A stretch of DNA of 56,628 bases. It comes from Pseudomonadota bacterium. Lineage in GTDB: Bacteria > Pseudomonadota > Alphaproteobacteria > Caulobacterales > Caulobacteraceae. Position 1 is the stretch's first letter; each line of letters starts with the position of its first letter. The position numbers and the translations under genes are program-made. Positions 9,397-17,318 of this stretch are shown in pieces. The stretch lies in the NCBI GenBank assembly GCA_023432855.1, contig JAEZEZ010000081.1, forward strand, positions 1 to 56,628. The letters run 5' to 3'. The notes under the pieces are model-generated. The model was not told the DNA's origin and did not search any database. It worked only from the letters and a program-made list of their open reading frames with translations.

Positions 9397-9839
9397 CGGG
9401 GAAGGTCCGCTGAAGGTTCGGATTTGGGGGGTTCGTAAGAGGTCGGGGCGTCGGCGTCGCGGCGCAGGCTCTGCCAGGTGAGGAAGGCGCCGAGCACGCC
9501 GAGGAAGGCGCCGGTGACCGGCAGCCAGCCGGTGTTGGCGACCATGGCCGTGGCCATGTCGGCGATCCACTGCGGAAACAGTATGCGCGCCGCGCCGCCG
9601 ACCAGGCTGAGCACGCCGAAGAGGCTGATGATCACCGGCCAGCCGCGCCAGACATTGTGCCCGCGCAGGATCGCCAGGCCGGCCAGCATGGCCAGCACGC
9701 CGCTGGTCAGGATCAGCGCCGGGCTCTCGGCCACGTCCTCGACCAGGCCGTCGATCAGGCCGGGGTTGGCCAGCAGGCTGGCGGCGACGATCAGCATGAC
9801 CGGCCCGATCAGCCCGGCGATGTAACGGGAACGCTCCAT
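9393..9839 (-). CDS. Small membrane protein in the TPP-riboswitch operon
   Basis: 148 residues with the start at 9839 (MERSRYIAGLIGPVMLIVAA); the upstream extension in the same frame lies inside the riboswitch. Four hydrophobic helices at about residues 6-24, 38-57, 64-82 and 100-120, then a charged tail ending PKSEPSADLPR. Its stop overlaps the thiC start (ATGA), indicating translational coupling. Function not recognised. Being first gene under a TPP riboswitch suggests a link to thiamine or its precursors, such as uptake or membrane support for synthesis, but no known transporter signature is present. Confidence 0.8.
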
Positions 9840-9915
9840 GACTGCGACCTCCCAGGCGGAGGGGCAGCCGGCGCAAGTCCGGGCGCGGGAGGCCTGTGGA
9901 GGCGGCCCGCGTCGT

Positions 9916-10004
9916 TCCCATCCCTTCGCCGGCATGACCCGGATCAGGTTCGACGGGTCGCGGGATCACCCGCCTCTCAGCCGCTCAGGCGCGGCCCCCC
10001 GGAG
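9916..10004 (-). promoter_or_regulatory. TPP (THI-box) riboswitch
   Basis: On the minus strand the stretch contains the hallmark elements in order: GGGG..GCCGCGCCTGAGCGGC, the conserved GGCTGAGAGG, then ACCCGTCGAACCTGATCCGG, GTCATGCCGGCG and AAGGGA. These correspond to the pyrimidine-binding and pyrophosphate-binding arms of thiamine diphosphate riboswitches. It ends 76 nt before the start of the membrane protein gene at 9839, so it should control that gene and thiC, most likely at translation initiation. Confidence 0.96.
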
Positions 10005-10044
10005 AACAGGCGGCGAGACTAGGCGGGATGGGCGGAAGTTGGAA

Positions 10045-10184
10045 GGCCTGCCTCTCCTTCAGGAGAGGACGGGGATCCCCGGACATCGTCCGGGGAGACC
10101 CGGGTGAGGCGTCGGCGGCGGCCGCAACGCCTCACCCGCTCCCGGCCTACGGCCGGCTCGCGTCCTCTCCTGAAGGAGAGGCAG
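10045..10184. repeat. Inverted-repeat element with CTCTCCTTCAGGAGAGGAC ends (copy 1)
   Basis: Left arm CCTCTCCTTCAGGAGAGGAC at about 10051 pairs with GTCCTCTCCTGAAGGAGAGG at about 10162-10181. Inner arms GGGTGAGGCGTCGGCGG and GCCTCACCCGCTCC also pair. A second copy is at 51414-51563. The end of the ABM-domain gene at 10147 lies inside it. With the riboswitch it accounts for most of the gene-free 9840-10146 interval. Confidence 0.88.
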
Positions 10185-10509
10185 CCATCGCCGACGTCTG
10201 CATGTCGTAATCGCGCTCGACCCGGGCGATGCGCGTCTTGTAGGCCGAGTACCATTTCTCGCGGCCCGCCTTCTGGGCGGCGAGGTGTTTCATATCGGCC
10301 TTCCAGGCGGCGATGCTGTCGAGGTCGGCCCAGTATGAGACAGTGATGCCGAGGCCCTCGCGGACGCCCTCGACGCCCAGGAAGCCGGGCTGTTTCGCCG
10401 CCAGGTCGACCATCGCCTGGGCCATCTCGCCATAGCCCTCGGCGATGTCGGTGCGCAGGGACGAGAAGATCACCGCCCAGTAGGGCGGCCGTGGCGTATC
10501 GGCGATCAT
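10147..10509 (-). CDS. Antibiotic-biosynthesis-monooxygenase (ABM) domain protein
   Basis: 120 residues. The motifs 'YWAVIFSSLRTDIAEGYGEM', 'PGFLGVEGVREGLGITVSYW' and 'AAWKADMKH' fit the ABM dimeric ferredoxin-like fold, whose members oxidise or degrade aromatic compounds or haem without added cofactors; many are uncharacterised. The H at the end of helix 2 and W residues are typical of this fold. The last ~11 residues (ASPSGEDASRP) are encoded by the inverted-repeat element, so the natural C-terminus was probably replaced by read-through into the repeat. Confidence 0.85.
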   Translation of the reverse strand: MIADTPRPPYWAVIFSSLRTDIAEGYGEMAQAMVDLAAKQPGFLGVEGVREGLGITVSYWADLDSIAAWKADMKHLAAQKAGREKWYSAYKTRIARVERDYDMQTSAMAASPSGEDASRP

Positions 10510-10537
10510 GCCTTGTCCCTACAGGGATTCGCGGCGG

Positions 10538-10687
10538 TCAGCGCGTCTTGCCGCGACGCTTCAGCGACCCGACCAGCGGCGACAGCTTCGCGTCCAGCTG
10601 CCGGAGCAGGGCGTTGACGTCGCCCCGCTCCGGCCCCGACTTCCACTGCTTGACCGTGGTGGCCAGCACTTCGGTGAGATCCGGCAT
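10538..10687 (-). CDS. Possible 49-residue protein
   Basis: Short frame starting MPDLTEVLATTVKQWKSGPE with the ATG at 10687, ending KRRGKTR. It is amphipathic and helical (VNALLRQLDAKLSPLVGSLK), with a basic tail and GC3 like real genes. An AGGCAGG stretch sits just upstream. No family recognised; it could be a short regulator or a chance frame. It lies between the ABM gene and the metalloprotease on the same strand. Confidence 0.4.
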   Translation of the reverse strand: MPDLTEVLATTVKQWKSGPERGDVNALLRQLDAKLSPLVGSLKRRGKTR

Positions 10688-10828
10688 CCTGCCTGCGCCC
10701 CCGCGCAACCGTAGGTTTCCTGAATAACACCGTTCAAGAACCGTGCGAAAGCGGGCGCGCCTGGGACGCGAAGTCGCAGAGGGGGATTCTCCCCCGCGGT
10801 CACCCACCATCCGGTGGGGCGGAAGCCC

Positions 10829-11674
10829 CTACAGCCGCGCCGCGTTCAGGGTGTCGCAGGCGTCGGGGTCGCCGGACTGGTAGCCGATGGTGAACCAGCG
10901 CACGCGCTGTTCCGACGAGCCGTGGGTGAAGCTGTCGGGCTGCACCCCGCCGCCGCCGCGCCGCTGCAGGGTGTCGTCGCCCACGGCCGAGGCGGCGCGC
11001 ATGCCGGCCTCGACGTCGCCGGCCTCCAGCCACTGGCGCGCGGCGTTGGACTGCCTGGCCCAGACGCCGGCGTAGCAGTCGGCCTGCAGTTCCAGCCTGA
11101 CCGAATAGCTGTTGGCCTCGCCCTGGCTGCGGGCGGCCTGCTGGGCGCGGCGCACCTCGGCCGAGGTCCCGGTCAGGGTCTGGATATGGTGGCCGACCTC
11201 GTGGGCAATGACGTAGGCGCGGGCGAACTCGCCGGGCGCCCCGAACTGGGTCTCGAGCTGCCGGAAGAAATTCAGGTCGAGATAGATGCTGCGGTCGGCG
11301 GGGCAGTAGAACGGCCCCAGCGCCGCCTGGCCGTAGCCGCAGCCCGTGCCGGTGCCCTGTTCGTAGAGCACGGTCGTCGGCGGCTCGTATTGGCGTCCCG
11401 CCTCGGCGAATTCGCGGCTCCAGACGTCCTCGGTCGAGCCGATGATCTGGCTGACGAACTGCCCGCCCTCGTCCTGCGGCGCGCCGCGCACGCCCTCCTG
11501 CTGGGCGCCGCCGCCCACCAGGCCGGAGTTCATCATCTGCTGCGGATCGATGCCGAAGACGAAATAGCCGATCAGGGCCAGGACCACGCCGCCGATGCCG
11601 ACGCCGCCTATAGCGCCGCCCATTCCGCGACGGTCCTCGATGTTGCCCGAACCCCTGCCCACGCGCCAACGCAT
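10829..11674 (-). CDS. ypfJ: Neutral zinc metallopeptidase, YpfJ / KPN_02809 family
   Basis: 281 residues. It opens with the family signature (MRWRVGRGSGNIEDRRG) and one transmembrane helix (about residues 24-42, VGIGGVVLALIGYFVFG). The catalytic zinc motif HEVGHHIQ follows, then QADCYAGVWA with the conserved downstream 'ELQADC' Glu. The C-terminus has 'SSEQRVRWFTIGYQSGDPDACDTL'. Length and layout match the family (~280-300 aa). Predicted to be anchored in the inner membrane with the protease domain in the periplasm; substrates are not known for the family. Confidence 0.93.
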   Translation of the reverse strand: MRWRVGRGSGNIEDRRGMGGAIGGVGIGGVVLALIGYFVFGIDPQQMMNSGLVGGGAQQEGVRGAPQDEGGQFVSQIIGSTEDVWSREFAEAGRQYEPPTTVLYEQGTGTGCGYGQAALGPFYCPADRSIYLDLNFFRQLETQFGAPGEFARAYVIAHEVGHHIQTLTGTSAEVRRAQQAARSQGEANSYSVRLELQADCYAGVWARQSNAARQWLEAGDVEAGMRAASAVGDDTLQRRGGGGVQPDSFTHGSSEQRVRWFTIGYQSGDPDACDTLNAARL

Positions 11675-11745
11675 GTCCGCCTCCTGCCGCGATCCTCGAC
11701 TGCCTTAACAGCACGGAACGCGCGAAGTCGGAAATCGGCGCCGCT

Positions 11746-12126
11746 TCAGCGCCGGGGCGCGCGCGACCGGTTGAGCCAGGCGTCCATGCTGTCGAGCTCG
11801 GACTGCAGCCGGCGCATGTGGGCGTCGTCGGCCCGGCGCTCAGCGGCGTCGAGCTCCAGCCGTTCGGTCAGCACGCCGCTGTCGGTGTTTCCATAGGCCT
11901 GGCCGGGCACGCGAGGCTGGTTCCGGGCGGCCTCGATCGAGCGCAGGCGCCAGCGCGCCTCGGCCTGGGCGCGTTCGGCCTCGGCGGCCTGGGCGTCGGC
12001 GCGCGCGCCCCAGGCCTGCAGCTCGGCGCGGCGTCGCTGGGCCTCCAGGTCATGGTCGTAGGACTGGGCGAACGCCGGGACCGCGATCGCGGCGCAGGCG
12101 ACGACGAGGGGCGCGAGGGCTTTCAT
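11746..12126 (-). CDS. Exported helical hypothetical protein
   Basis: 126 residues from the ATG at 12126. A signal peptide ends AVPAFA before QSYDHDLEAQ. The mature part is almost wholly charged helix (RRRAELQAWGARADAQAAEA; TERLELDAAERRADDAHMRR), probably a periplasmic coiled coil. No recognised domain. The 6-residue longer frame (to 12144) gives a worse signal peptide. It diverges from the RidA-family gene at 12238, so the 110-bp gap probably holds promoters for both. Confidence 0.7.
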   Translation of the reverse strand: MKALAPLVVACAAIAVPAFAQSYDHDLEAQRRRAELQAWGARADAQAAEAERAQAEARWRLRSIEAARNQPRVPGQAYGNTDSGVLTERLELDAAERRADDAHMRRLQSELDSMDAWLNRSRAPRR

Positions 12127-12237
12127 GGGAAGAAGATGGCCCAACGCCGCGGAAAAGCCAGCGTAGCCTTACCGCGATGTCATTTGGCGTAACGGCGGTC
12201 GGGCCCTAGGAAGCGGCGCCTCGACAGTGGGACCGAC

Positions 12238-12771
12238 ATGAAAACCGTCTTCGCCGCCGCCCTGATCTGCGCCCTGGCCGGCGCCGCCTCCGCCCAGCCG
12301 GTCGCCGGTTCGGGTCCCGCCGCGCCCGAGCGCATCCCCAGTTCCGGCGGCGAGGTCATCCTGCCGCATCCGGCCGACCGGGGCGCCTACGACGCCTACC
12401 ACTTCGCCGCCGCCCGGCGGGTGGGGAACACGCTCTACGTCTCGGGCGTGGTCGCGGCCAAGGCGCCGGGCCAGGCCGACGAGGTCGAAGCCTACAAGGC
12501 CGGCCTGCGCCACGCCTTCCGCCGCATCGAGCGCACCCTGAAGGCGGCCGGCGCGGACTTCGACGACGTGGTGATGATCAACACCTTCCACGTCTGGGAC
12601 AGCCCGCACTTCAAGGGCTCGAAGGACGAGCACTTCGCCGCCTTCGCCGCGGTGAAGGACGAGTTCATGGGCGAGCCCCACCCGGCCTGGACCGCGGTGG
12701 GCACGACCGGCCTGCTGGTCGACGCGGGCCTGGTGGAGATCCAGCTGATCGTCCATCTGCCGGAGGAGTGA
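12238..12771 (+). CDS. Exported RidA (YjgF/YER057c/UK114) family protein
   Basis: 177 residues with an N-terminal signal peptide (MKTVFAAALICALAGAASAQ). The RidA core follows: 'FAAARRVGNTLYVSGVVAAK', 'FRRIERTLKAAGADFDDVV', 'NTFHVWD', 'PHPAWTAVGTTGLLVDAGLV' and 'IQLIVHLP'. Cytoplasmic RidA hydrolyses reactive enamine/imine intermediates using an Arg in the 'RT/ARTA' position. Here that region reads 'PAWTAVGTTGL', lacking the usual R-x-x-V/C motif, so activity is uncertain. Periplasmic members of this superfamily exist but are little studied. The stop codon abuts a repeat element. Confidence 0.85.
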   Translation: MKTVFAAALICALAGAASAQPVAGSGPAAPERIPSSGGEVILPHPADRGAYDAYHFAAARRVGNTLYVSGVVAAKAPGQADEVEAYKAGLRHAFRRIERTLKAAGADFDDVVMINTFHVWDSPHFKGSKDEHFAAFAAVKDEFMGEPHPAWTAVGTTGLLVDAGLVEIQLIVHLPEE

Positions 12772-12960
12772 CTCTCTCTCGTCATCGAGAGAGAGGGCCC
12801 CGCGCACCGGAGGCGCGTCAGCGCCGGAGGTCCTTGCGCGGGAGAGTGAGCAGGAAACGCTACACCGGCCGCGTCGAGTCTCCTGCTCATCCTCCGGCAT
12901 GGGCCTTCGCGCTCTCGCGCGCCGGCATGCCGGGATCTCCTTCTCGATAACGAGAAGGAA
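12772..12960. repeat. Complex hairpin element, family B copy 1
   Basis: Begins CTCTCTCTCGTCATCGAGAG and ends with CCTTCTCGATAACGAGAAGG. The core GGGCCCCGCGCACCGGAG, CCTTGCGCGGGAGAGTGAGC, CTCATCCTCCGGCATGGGCC and CCGGCATGCCGGGATC is shared with copies at 26660 and 53511. It lies directly between the convergent RidA and RND permease genes, with 0 and 8 bp to their stop codons. Confidence 0.88.
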
Positions 12961-12968
12961 TTGCGCCC

Positions 12969-15900
12969 CTAAGCCCCGCCCCTCGCCGCGGCCTGGGCGG
13001 CGTCGTCCTCGTCCTTGCCCTGGGCCTCGAAGCGGCCGCCGACGCGCTTGAGCAGGAAGTTGCGCAGGCGGTCGATGAGGCCGAACACCACCGGCACGAA
13101 GAACAGGCTGAGCAGGGTCGAGGTGATCAGCCCGCCGATGACGGCCACGGCCATGGGCTGGCGGAACTCCACGCCCACGCCCAGGCCCGCCGCGATGGGC
13201 AGCATGCCCGCGCCCATGGCCACGGTGGTCATGATGATCGGCCGCGCCCGCTTGTGCGCCGCGTCCAGCAGGGCGGCGCGGCGGTCCAGCCCGCGCTTGC
13301 GGGACTCGATGGCGTAGTCGACCAGCAGGATCGAGTTCTTGGCCGCGATGCCCATCAGCATGATCATGCCGATGAGCGCCGGCATCGACAGCGACATGCC
13401 CGCCATCAGGAGCAGGGCGAAGGCGCCGCCGAAGGCCAGCGGCAGGGCCGCCTGGATGGTGATCGGGTGGAAGAAGCTGCGGAACAGCAGCACCAGCACC
13501 ACGTACATCAGCAGCACGCCCGTCCCGAGCGCGAACATGAAGCCCGTGCCGAGCTCCTGCATGGTCTCGAGGTCGCCGCTGGGCGCCTCCTGGACGCCGG
13601 CGGGCAGGTTCTGCATCGACGGCAGGGTGCGCACCTGCTGCGACGCCTCACCCAGCGTAAGTCCCGCCAGTTCGGCCTGGATCGAGGCCGTGCGGCGGCG
13701 GTCCAGGCGGTTGATCTGGTTGGGGCCGGCGCCGAAGGAGATGTCGGCCACCGCCGCCAGCGGCACCGACCCGCCCGCGGCGGTCGGCACCTGCAGGTTG
13801 GCGATCACGTCAAGCCGCTCGCGCGCGTCCTGGTCGAGCATGACCCGGATGGGGATCTGCCGGTCGGACAGGTTGAACTTGGGCAGCAGCTGGTCGGCGT
13901 CGCCGAGGGTGGCCACGCGCGCGACCTGGGACAGGTCCGCCGCCGACACGCCCAGCAGCGCCGCCTGGTCCGCCTTGGGCGTGATCAGGATTTCGGGCCG
14001 CACCAGGCTGGCGGTGGAGAAGACGTTGCTCAGCCCCGGCAGGGCCCGCATCTCGGCCTCCACCCTGGCGGCCGCCTCGCCCAGCTTCTCCGGGTCGTCG
14101 CCGACCAGGGAGATCGACATCACGTTGCCGCTCTGCACGCCCATGCTGACCCGCGCGCCGGGGACGGTGCGCAGGGTGTCGCCGATGGCGGCCTCGAACT
14201 CGCGCTGGGTCAGGTCCCGCTCGCTCTTGGGGACCAGGTTCACGGTCAGGTTGGCGCGGCGCACCTCGCCGGCGCTTGAATTGCCGCCGGGCCCGAAGGC
14301 CGTCGTGGCCGAACCGACGGAGCTGTAGACGCTGTCGACCTCGGGCCGCTTGGCCAGCACAGCGGTGATCTGCTCGACCACCCGGTCGGTCTCGTCCAGC
14401 GTCGAGCCGGGCGGCAGTTCCACGCTGATGGCCGACTGGGCGATGTCCTCGGCCGGGAACAGGTCCGACGGCAGCCGCGAGGCCAGGAAGCCCGAGAACA
14501 CGAACCAGGCCCCCGCGGCGATGAGCACGATCACCTTATGGTCCAGAGACCAGTTCAGGGCCTTCAGGTAGCGGCCCATCCAGAACGGCTCCTTGTGCTC
14601 CTTGCCCTGGTCGCGCCGCAGCAGATAGGCGCCCATCAGCGGCGTCAGCGTCCGCGCCACCAGCAGCGAGAAGACCACCGACACGCAGCAGGCGATGGCG
14701 AAGCTCTTGAAGAACTGGCCCACGACGCCCGGCATGAAGCCGGTCGGGGCGAACACCGCCACCAGGGTCGCGGTCGTGGCCACCACCGCCAGCCCGATCT
14801 CGTCGGCGGCCTCGATGGCGGCCGGATAGGGCGCCTTCCCGTCGCGGATGTGGCGGACGATGTTCTCGATCTCGACGATGGCGTCGTCGACCAGGATGCC
14901 GATGGTCATGGTCAGCGCCAGCAGGGTCACCACGTTCAGCGACTGGCCCAGCAGGTCCATCACCCAGAAGGTCGGCAGCAGGCTGAGCGGGATGGCGGTG
15001 GCGGTGATCAGGGTCGCGCGCCAGTCGCGCAGGAACAGCCAGACCACGAACACCGCCAGGGCCGCGCCCAGCAGCAGCGCCTCGACCGAGGCGTGGAAGC
15101 TGTGGTTCAGGCTCTCGGTGGTGGAGGTCACCTCCTCGATGGTGATGTCGGCGCGCTCCTCGTCGAGACGCTCGACGGCGGCGTCGACGGCCTTCTTCAC
15201 GTCCACCTCAGACGAGCCGACCGACCGCACCACCCCGAAGCCGACGACCTCCTGGCCGTTGAAGCGGGCGCGGCCGCGCGGTTCGGACCACTCGTCGACT
15301 ACCTCGCCGAGATCGGCCAGGCGGATGGAACCGCCGTTGGCGAGCGGGATGCGGGTCTCGCGCAGGTCTTCGAGGCTGCCGGCCGAGCCGACGGTGCGCA
15401 CCGCCTGCTCCTGGCCGCCGATCTCGCCGCGTCCGCCGGGCAGGTTGATGTTGGCGGCGCGCAGGGCGTTCGACACCTGGGCGGCGGTGACCCCCTGGGC
15501 GGCCAGCTTGCCGGGGTCCAGCTTGACGCGGATCTCGCGGTTCACGCCGCCGTCGCGCTGCACCTGGCCGACGCCGCGGATCGACAGCAGCCGCTTGGCC
15601 ACGTCGTTGTCCACGAACCAGCTCAGCTCTTCCGGGCTCATGGCGGGGGCGCGGATGACGTAGTTGACGATCGGTATGCCGGTGAAGTCGATGCGCTGGA
15701 CGATCGGCTCCTGCACGTCCGACGGCAGGTTCTGGCGCGTGCCGGTGACGGCGTTGCGCACGTCGTTGGTGGCCTTCTCCAGGTCGACGCCCAGCTGGAA
15801 CTCGATGGCCGTGGTGGACACGCCCTCGTTCACCGTCGAGGTGATGTGGCGCACCTCGCCCAGGCCCGAGACGGCGTCCTCGACGATGCGGGTGACCTGG

Positions 15901-16091
15901 GTCTCCAGCTCGGTCGGCGCGGCGCCCGGCTGCACCACCGTGACCGCGACCACCGGCAGCTCGACGTCCGGGAAGTTGTTCACCCGCAGGTTCGAGTAGC
16001 CGACCAGCCCGCCGATGGTCAGCACGATGAACATGACCACCGTGGGGATCGGGTTGCGGATCGACCACGAGGATATGGTGTTCGGGTTCAT
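12969..16091 (-). CDS. RND efflux transporter permease (HAE1 family)
   Basis: 1040 residues, ATG at 16091 (MNPNTISSWSIRNPIPTVVM), overlapping the adaptor gene by ATGA. Twelve transmembrane helices and two large periplasmic loops are evident, with 'DDAIVEIENIVRHIRDGK' (the DD proton-relay region of helix 4) and 'GIAAKNSILLVDYAIESRKR' in helix 10/11. These are marks of the AcrB/MexB-type inner-membrane pump, which exports toxic compounds by proton antiport. The open frame to 17258 is out of register and ignored. No outer-membrane channel gene is nearby, so it probably uses one encoded elsewhere. Substrate not predictable. Confidence 0.95.
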   Translation of the reverse strand: MNPNTISSWSIRNPIPTVVMFIVLTIGGLVGYSNLRVNNFPDVELPVVAVTVVQPGAAPTELETQVTRIVEDAVSGLGEVRHITSTVNEGVSTTAIEFQLGVDLEKATNDVRNAVTGTRQNLPSDVQEPIVQRIDFTGIPIVNYVIRAPAMSPEELSWFVDNDVAKRLLSIRGVGQVQRDGGVNREIRVKLDPGKLAAQGVTAAQVSNALRAANINLPGGRGEIGGQEQAVRTVGSAGSLEDLRETRIPLANGGSIRLADLGEVVDEWSEPRGRARFNGQEVVGFGVVRSVGSSEVDVKKAVDAAVERLDEERADITIEEVTSTTESLNHSFHASVEALLLGAALAVFVVWLFLRDWRATLITATAIPLSLLPTFWVMDLLGQSLNVVTLLALTMTIGILVDDAIVEIENIVRHIRDGKAPYPAAIEAADEIGLAVVATTATLVAVFAPTGFMPGVVGQFFKSFAIACCVSVVFSLLVARTLTPLMGAYLLRRDQGKEHKEPFWMGRYLKALNWSLDHKVIVLIAAGAWFVFSGFLASRLPSDLFPAEDIAQSAISVELPPGSTLDETDRVVEQITAVLAKRPEVDSVYSSVGSATTAFGPGGNSSAGEVRRANLTVNLVPKSERDLTQREFEAAIGDTLRTVPGARVSMGVQSGNVMSISLVGDDPEKLGEAAARVEAEMRALPGLSNVFSTASLVRPEILITPKADQAALLGVSAADLSQVARVATLGDADQLLPKFNLSDRQIPIRVMLDQDARERLDVIANLQVPTAAGGSVPLAAVADISFGAGPNQINRLDRRRTASIQAELAGLTLGEASQQVRTLPSMQNLPAGVQEAPSGDLETMQELGTGFMFALGTGVLLMYVVLVLLFRSFFHPITIQAALPLAFGGAFALLLMAGMSLSMPALIGMIMLMGIAAKNSILLVDYAIESRKRGLDRRAALLDAAHKRARPIIMTTVAMGAGMLPIAAGLGVGVEFRQPMAVAVIGGLITSTLLSLFFVPVVFGLIDRLRNFLLKRVGGRFEAQGKDEDDAAQAAARGGA

Positions 16092-17176
16092 TTCGCGGCG
16101 TCCGCGGCCCTCGGCGCCGCCTTGGGCGCCGCGGCCGCACCGGCGGCCGGCCCGACGCGCACGAGGTTGCCCTCGGCCAGGAAGCCTGCGCCCTGCACGG
16201 CGATGCGCTGGCCGGGCGTCAGGCCCTGCTCGACCTCGACCATGGCGCCGACGCGCTCGCCGGTGCGGACCGGGACGAAGCGCACCTTGCTGGAGGCGTC
16301 GATGACGTAGACCCCGGAGCGTCCCTCGCGGAAGACGATGGCGTTGGAGGGCACGACCATCGCGGGCGCGGCGCCGACATCGATCGAGGCACGCGCGAAG
16401 TTGCCGGGCTGGTAGTCGGCGACTTCCGGCAGGGAGATGCGGGCCAGGCCCAGCCGCGTCTGCGGGTCCACCTGGGGCGTCACGATGCGGACGCGGCCGG
16501 TGACCGCTGCTTTGCCCTCGCCGGTCACCGTCGCCGACTGCCCTGGGCGGACAAGCCGCAGCTCGGCCTCCGGCACCTGGGCGTTCAGTTCGATCTGCCC
16601 TTCGCGCACAAGCCGGAAGAGCTCGGTTCCGGCCGAGACGATCTGGCCCTTGACCACGCTGCGCGCGGTGATCAGGCCCGAGACGGGCGCGCGGATATTG
16701 GTCTGGTCCAGCCTCGCGCGGGCTTCGGAAAGCGCGGCGGCGGCGGTGGCCTGGTTGGCGACGGCCGTGTCCAGCGCCGCGCGCGAGAGGAAGCCGCGTT
16801 CGTTCAGTTCGCGGGCGCGGGCCAGGGCGTTGTTCATCTGGTTGACCGTGGCCTGGGCCGAGGCGACCTGCGCGCGCAGCAGCCGGTCGTTCAGCTTCAC
16901 CAGCAGCTGGCCCTGGCGCACGTACTGGCCCTCGTCGGCCAGCACCTGGGCGGCTTCCAGCCCGCCGGCCTCGGCGCCGACGGGAACCTCCTGCCAGGCG
17001 GCGATTGTGCCCGACACGTCCACCGTGCGCGGCAGGGCCGTCTCGGTCACCCGGGCGGCGGTGACGGTCAGTGTGGGCCGGGGCTCGACCTTCTTCTCCT
17101 CGCCGCCGCAGGCGGCAAGGGTCATGGCGGCCGCGATGGCGAGGGCCAGCGGGCCCGCGCTCCGAGCAAATTGCAT
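16088..17176 (-). CDS. RND efflux periplasmic adaptor (membrane fusion protein)
   Basis: 362 residues starting MQFARSAGPLALAIAAAMTL and leading to the lipobox LAAC, so a lipoprotein anchored in the inner membrane. It has the HlyD/AcrA layout: 'VPVGAEAGGLEAAQVLADEG' (lipoyl half-motif), coiled-coil hairpin (residues ~110-170), second lipoyl half 'TNIRAPVSGLITARSVVKGQ', then beta-barrel and membrane-proximal domains ('VPSNAIVFREGRSGVYVID'). It bridges the permease to an outer-membrane channel. Start chosen by lipoprotein signal; upstream frame crosses the control region. First gene of a two-gene operon. Confidence 0.95.
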   Translation of the reverse strand: MQFARSAGPLALAIAAAMTLAACGGEEKKVEPRPTLTVTAARVTETALPRTVDVSGTIAAWQEVPVGAEAGGLEAAQVLADEGQYVRQGQLLVKLNDRLLRAQVASAQATVNQMNNALARARELNERGFLSRAALDTAVANQATAAAALSEARARLDQTNIRAPVSGLITARSVVKGQIVSAGTELFRLVREGQIELNAQVPEAELRLVRPGQSATVTGEGKAAVTGRVRIVTPQVDPQTRLGLARISLPEVADYQPGNFARASIDVGAAPAMVVPSNAIVFREGRSGVYVIDASSKVRFVPVRTGERVGAMVEVEQGLTPGQRIAVQGAGFLAEGNLVRVGPAAGAAAAPKAAPRAADAAK

Positions 17177-17220
17177 GCGTAACCTTTCGTGGCCGACCCG
17201 GCGCAGAGGTATGGCGAAAC

Positions 17221-17240
17221 CGGGACGATTCAACGTCCCG
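17221..17240 (-). promoter_or_regulatory. Perfect palindrome upstream of the RND operon (possible operator)
   Basis: CGGGACG-ATTCAA-CGTCCCG, 7-bp arms with a 6-bp spacer, 45 bp before the adaptor start. On the minus strand a TAATAT (-10-like, about 17268-17273) lies upstream of it, so a repressor bound here would sit just after the promoter. Alternatively it may act as a leader hairpin. No regulator gene is adjacent. Confidence 0.5.
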
Positions 17241-17318
17241 TACCGCTCTTTTCTGCAACCGGCAGCTATATTACCGCCGCTAACCAACAGGACGAAGACA
17301 GCGTGTCGATTCCGACAC

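Noticed and set aside
14538..16310. 590-codon plus-strand frame inside the RND operon
   Set aside because: Antisense shadow rich in His/Gln/Arg/Asp of a clear RND permease gene.
12969..17258. 1429-codon frame joining the RND permease with upstream sequence
   Set aside because: The extra part is an out-of-frame shadow of the adaptor gene; both real genes have their own starts and family matches.
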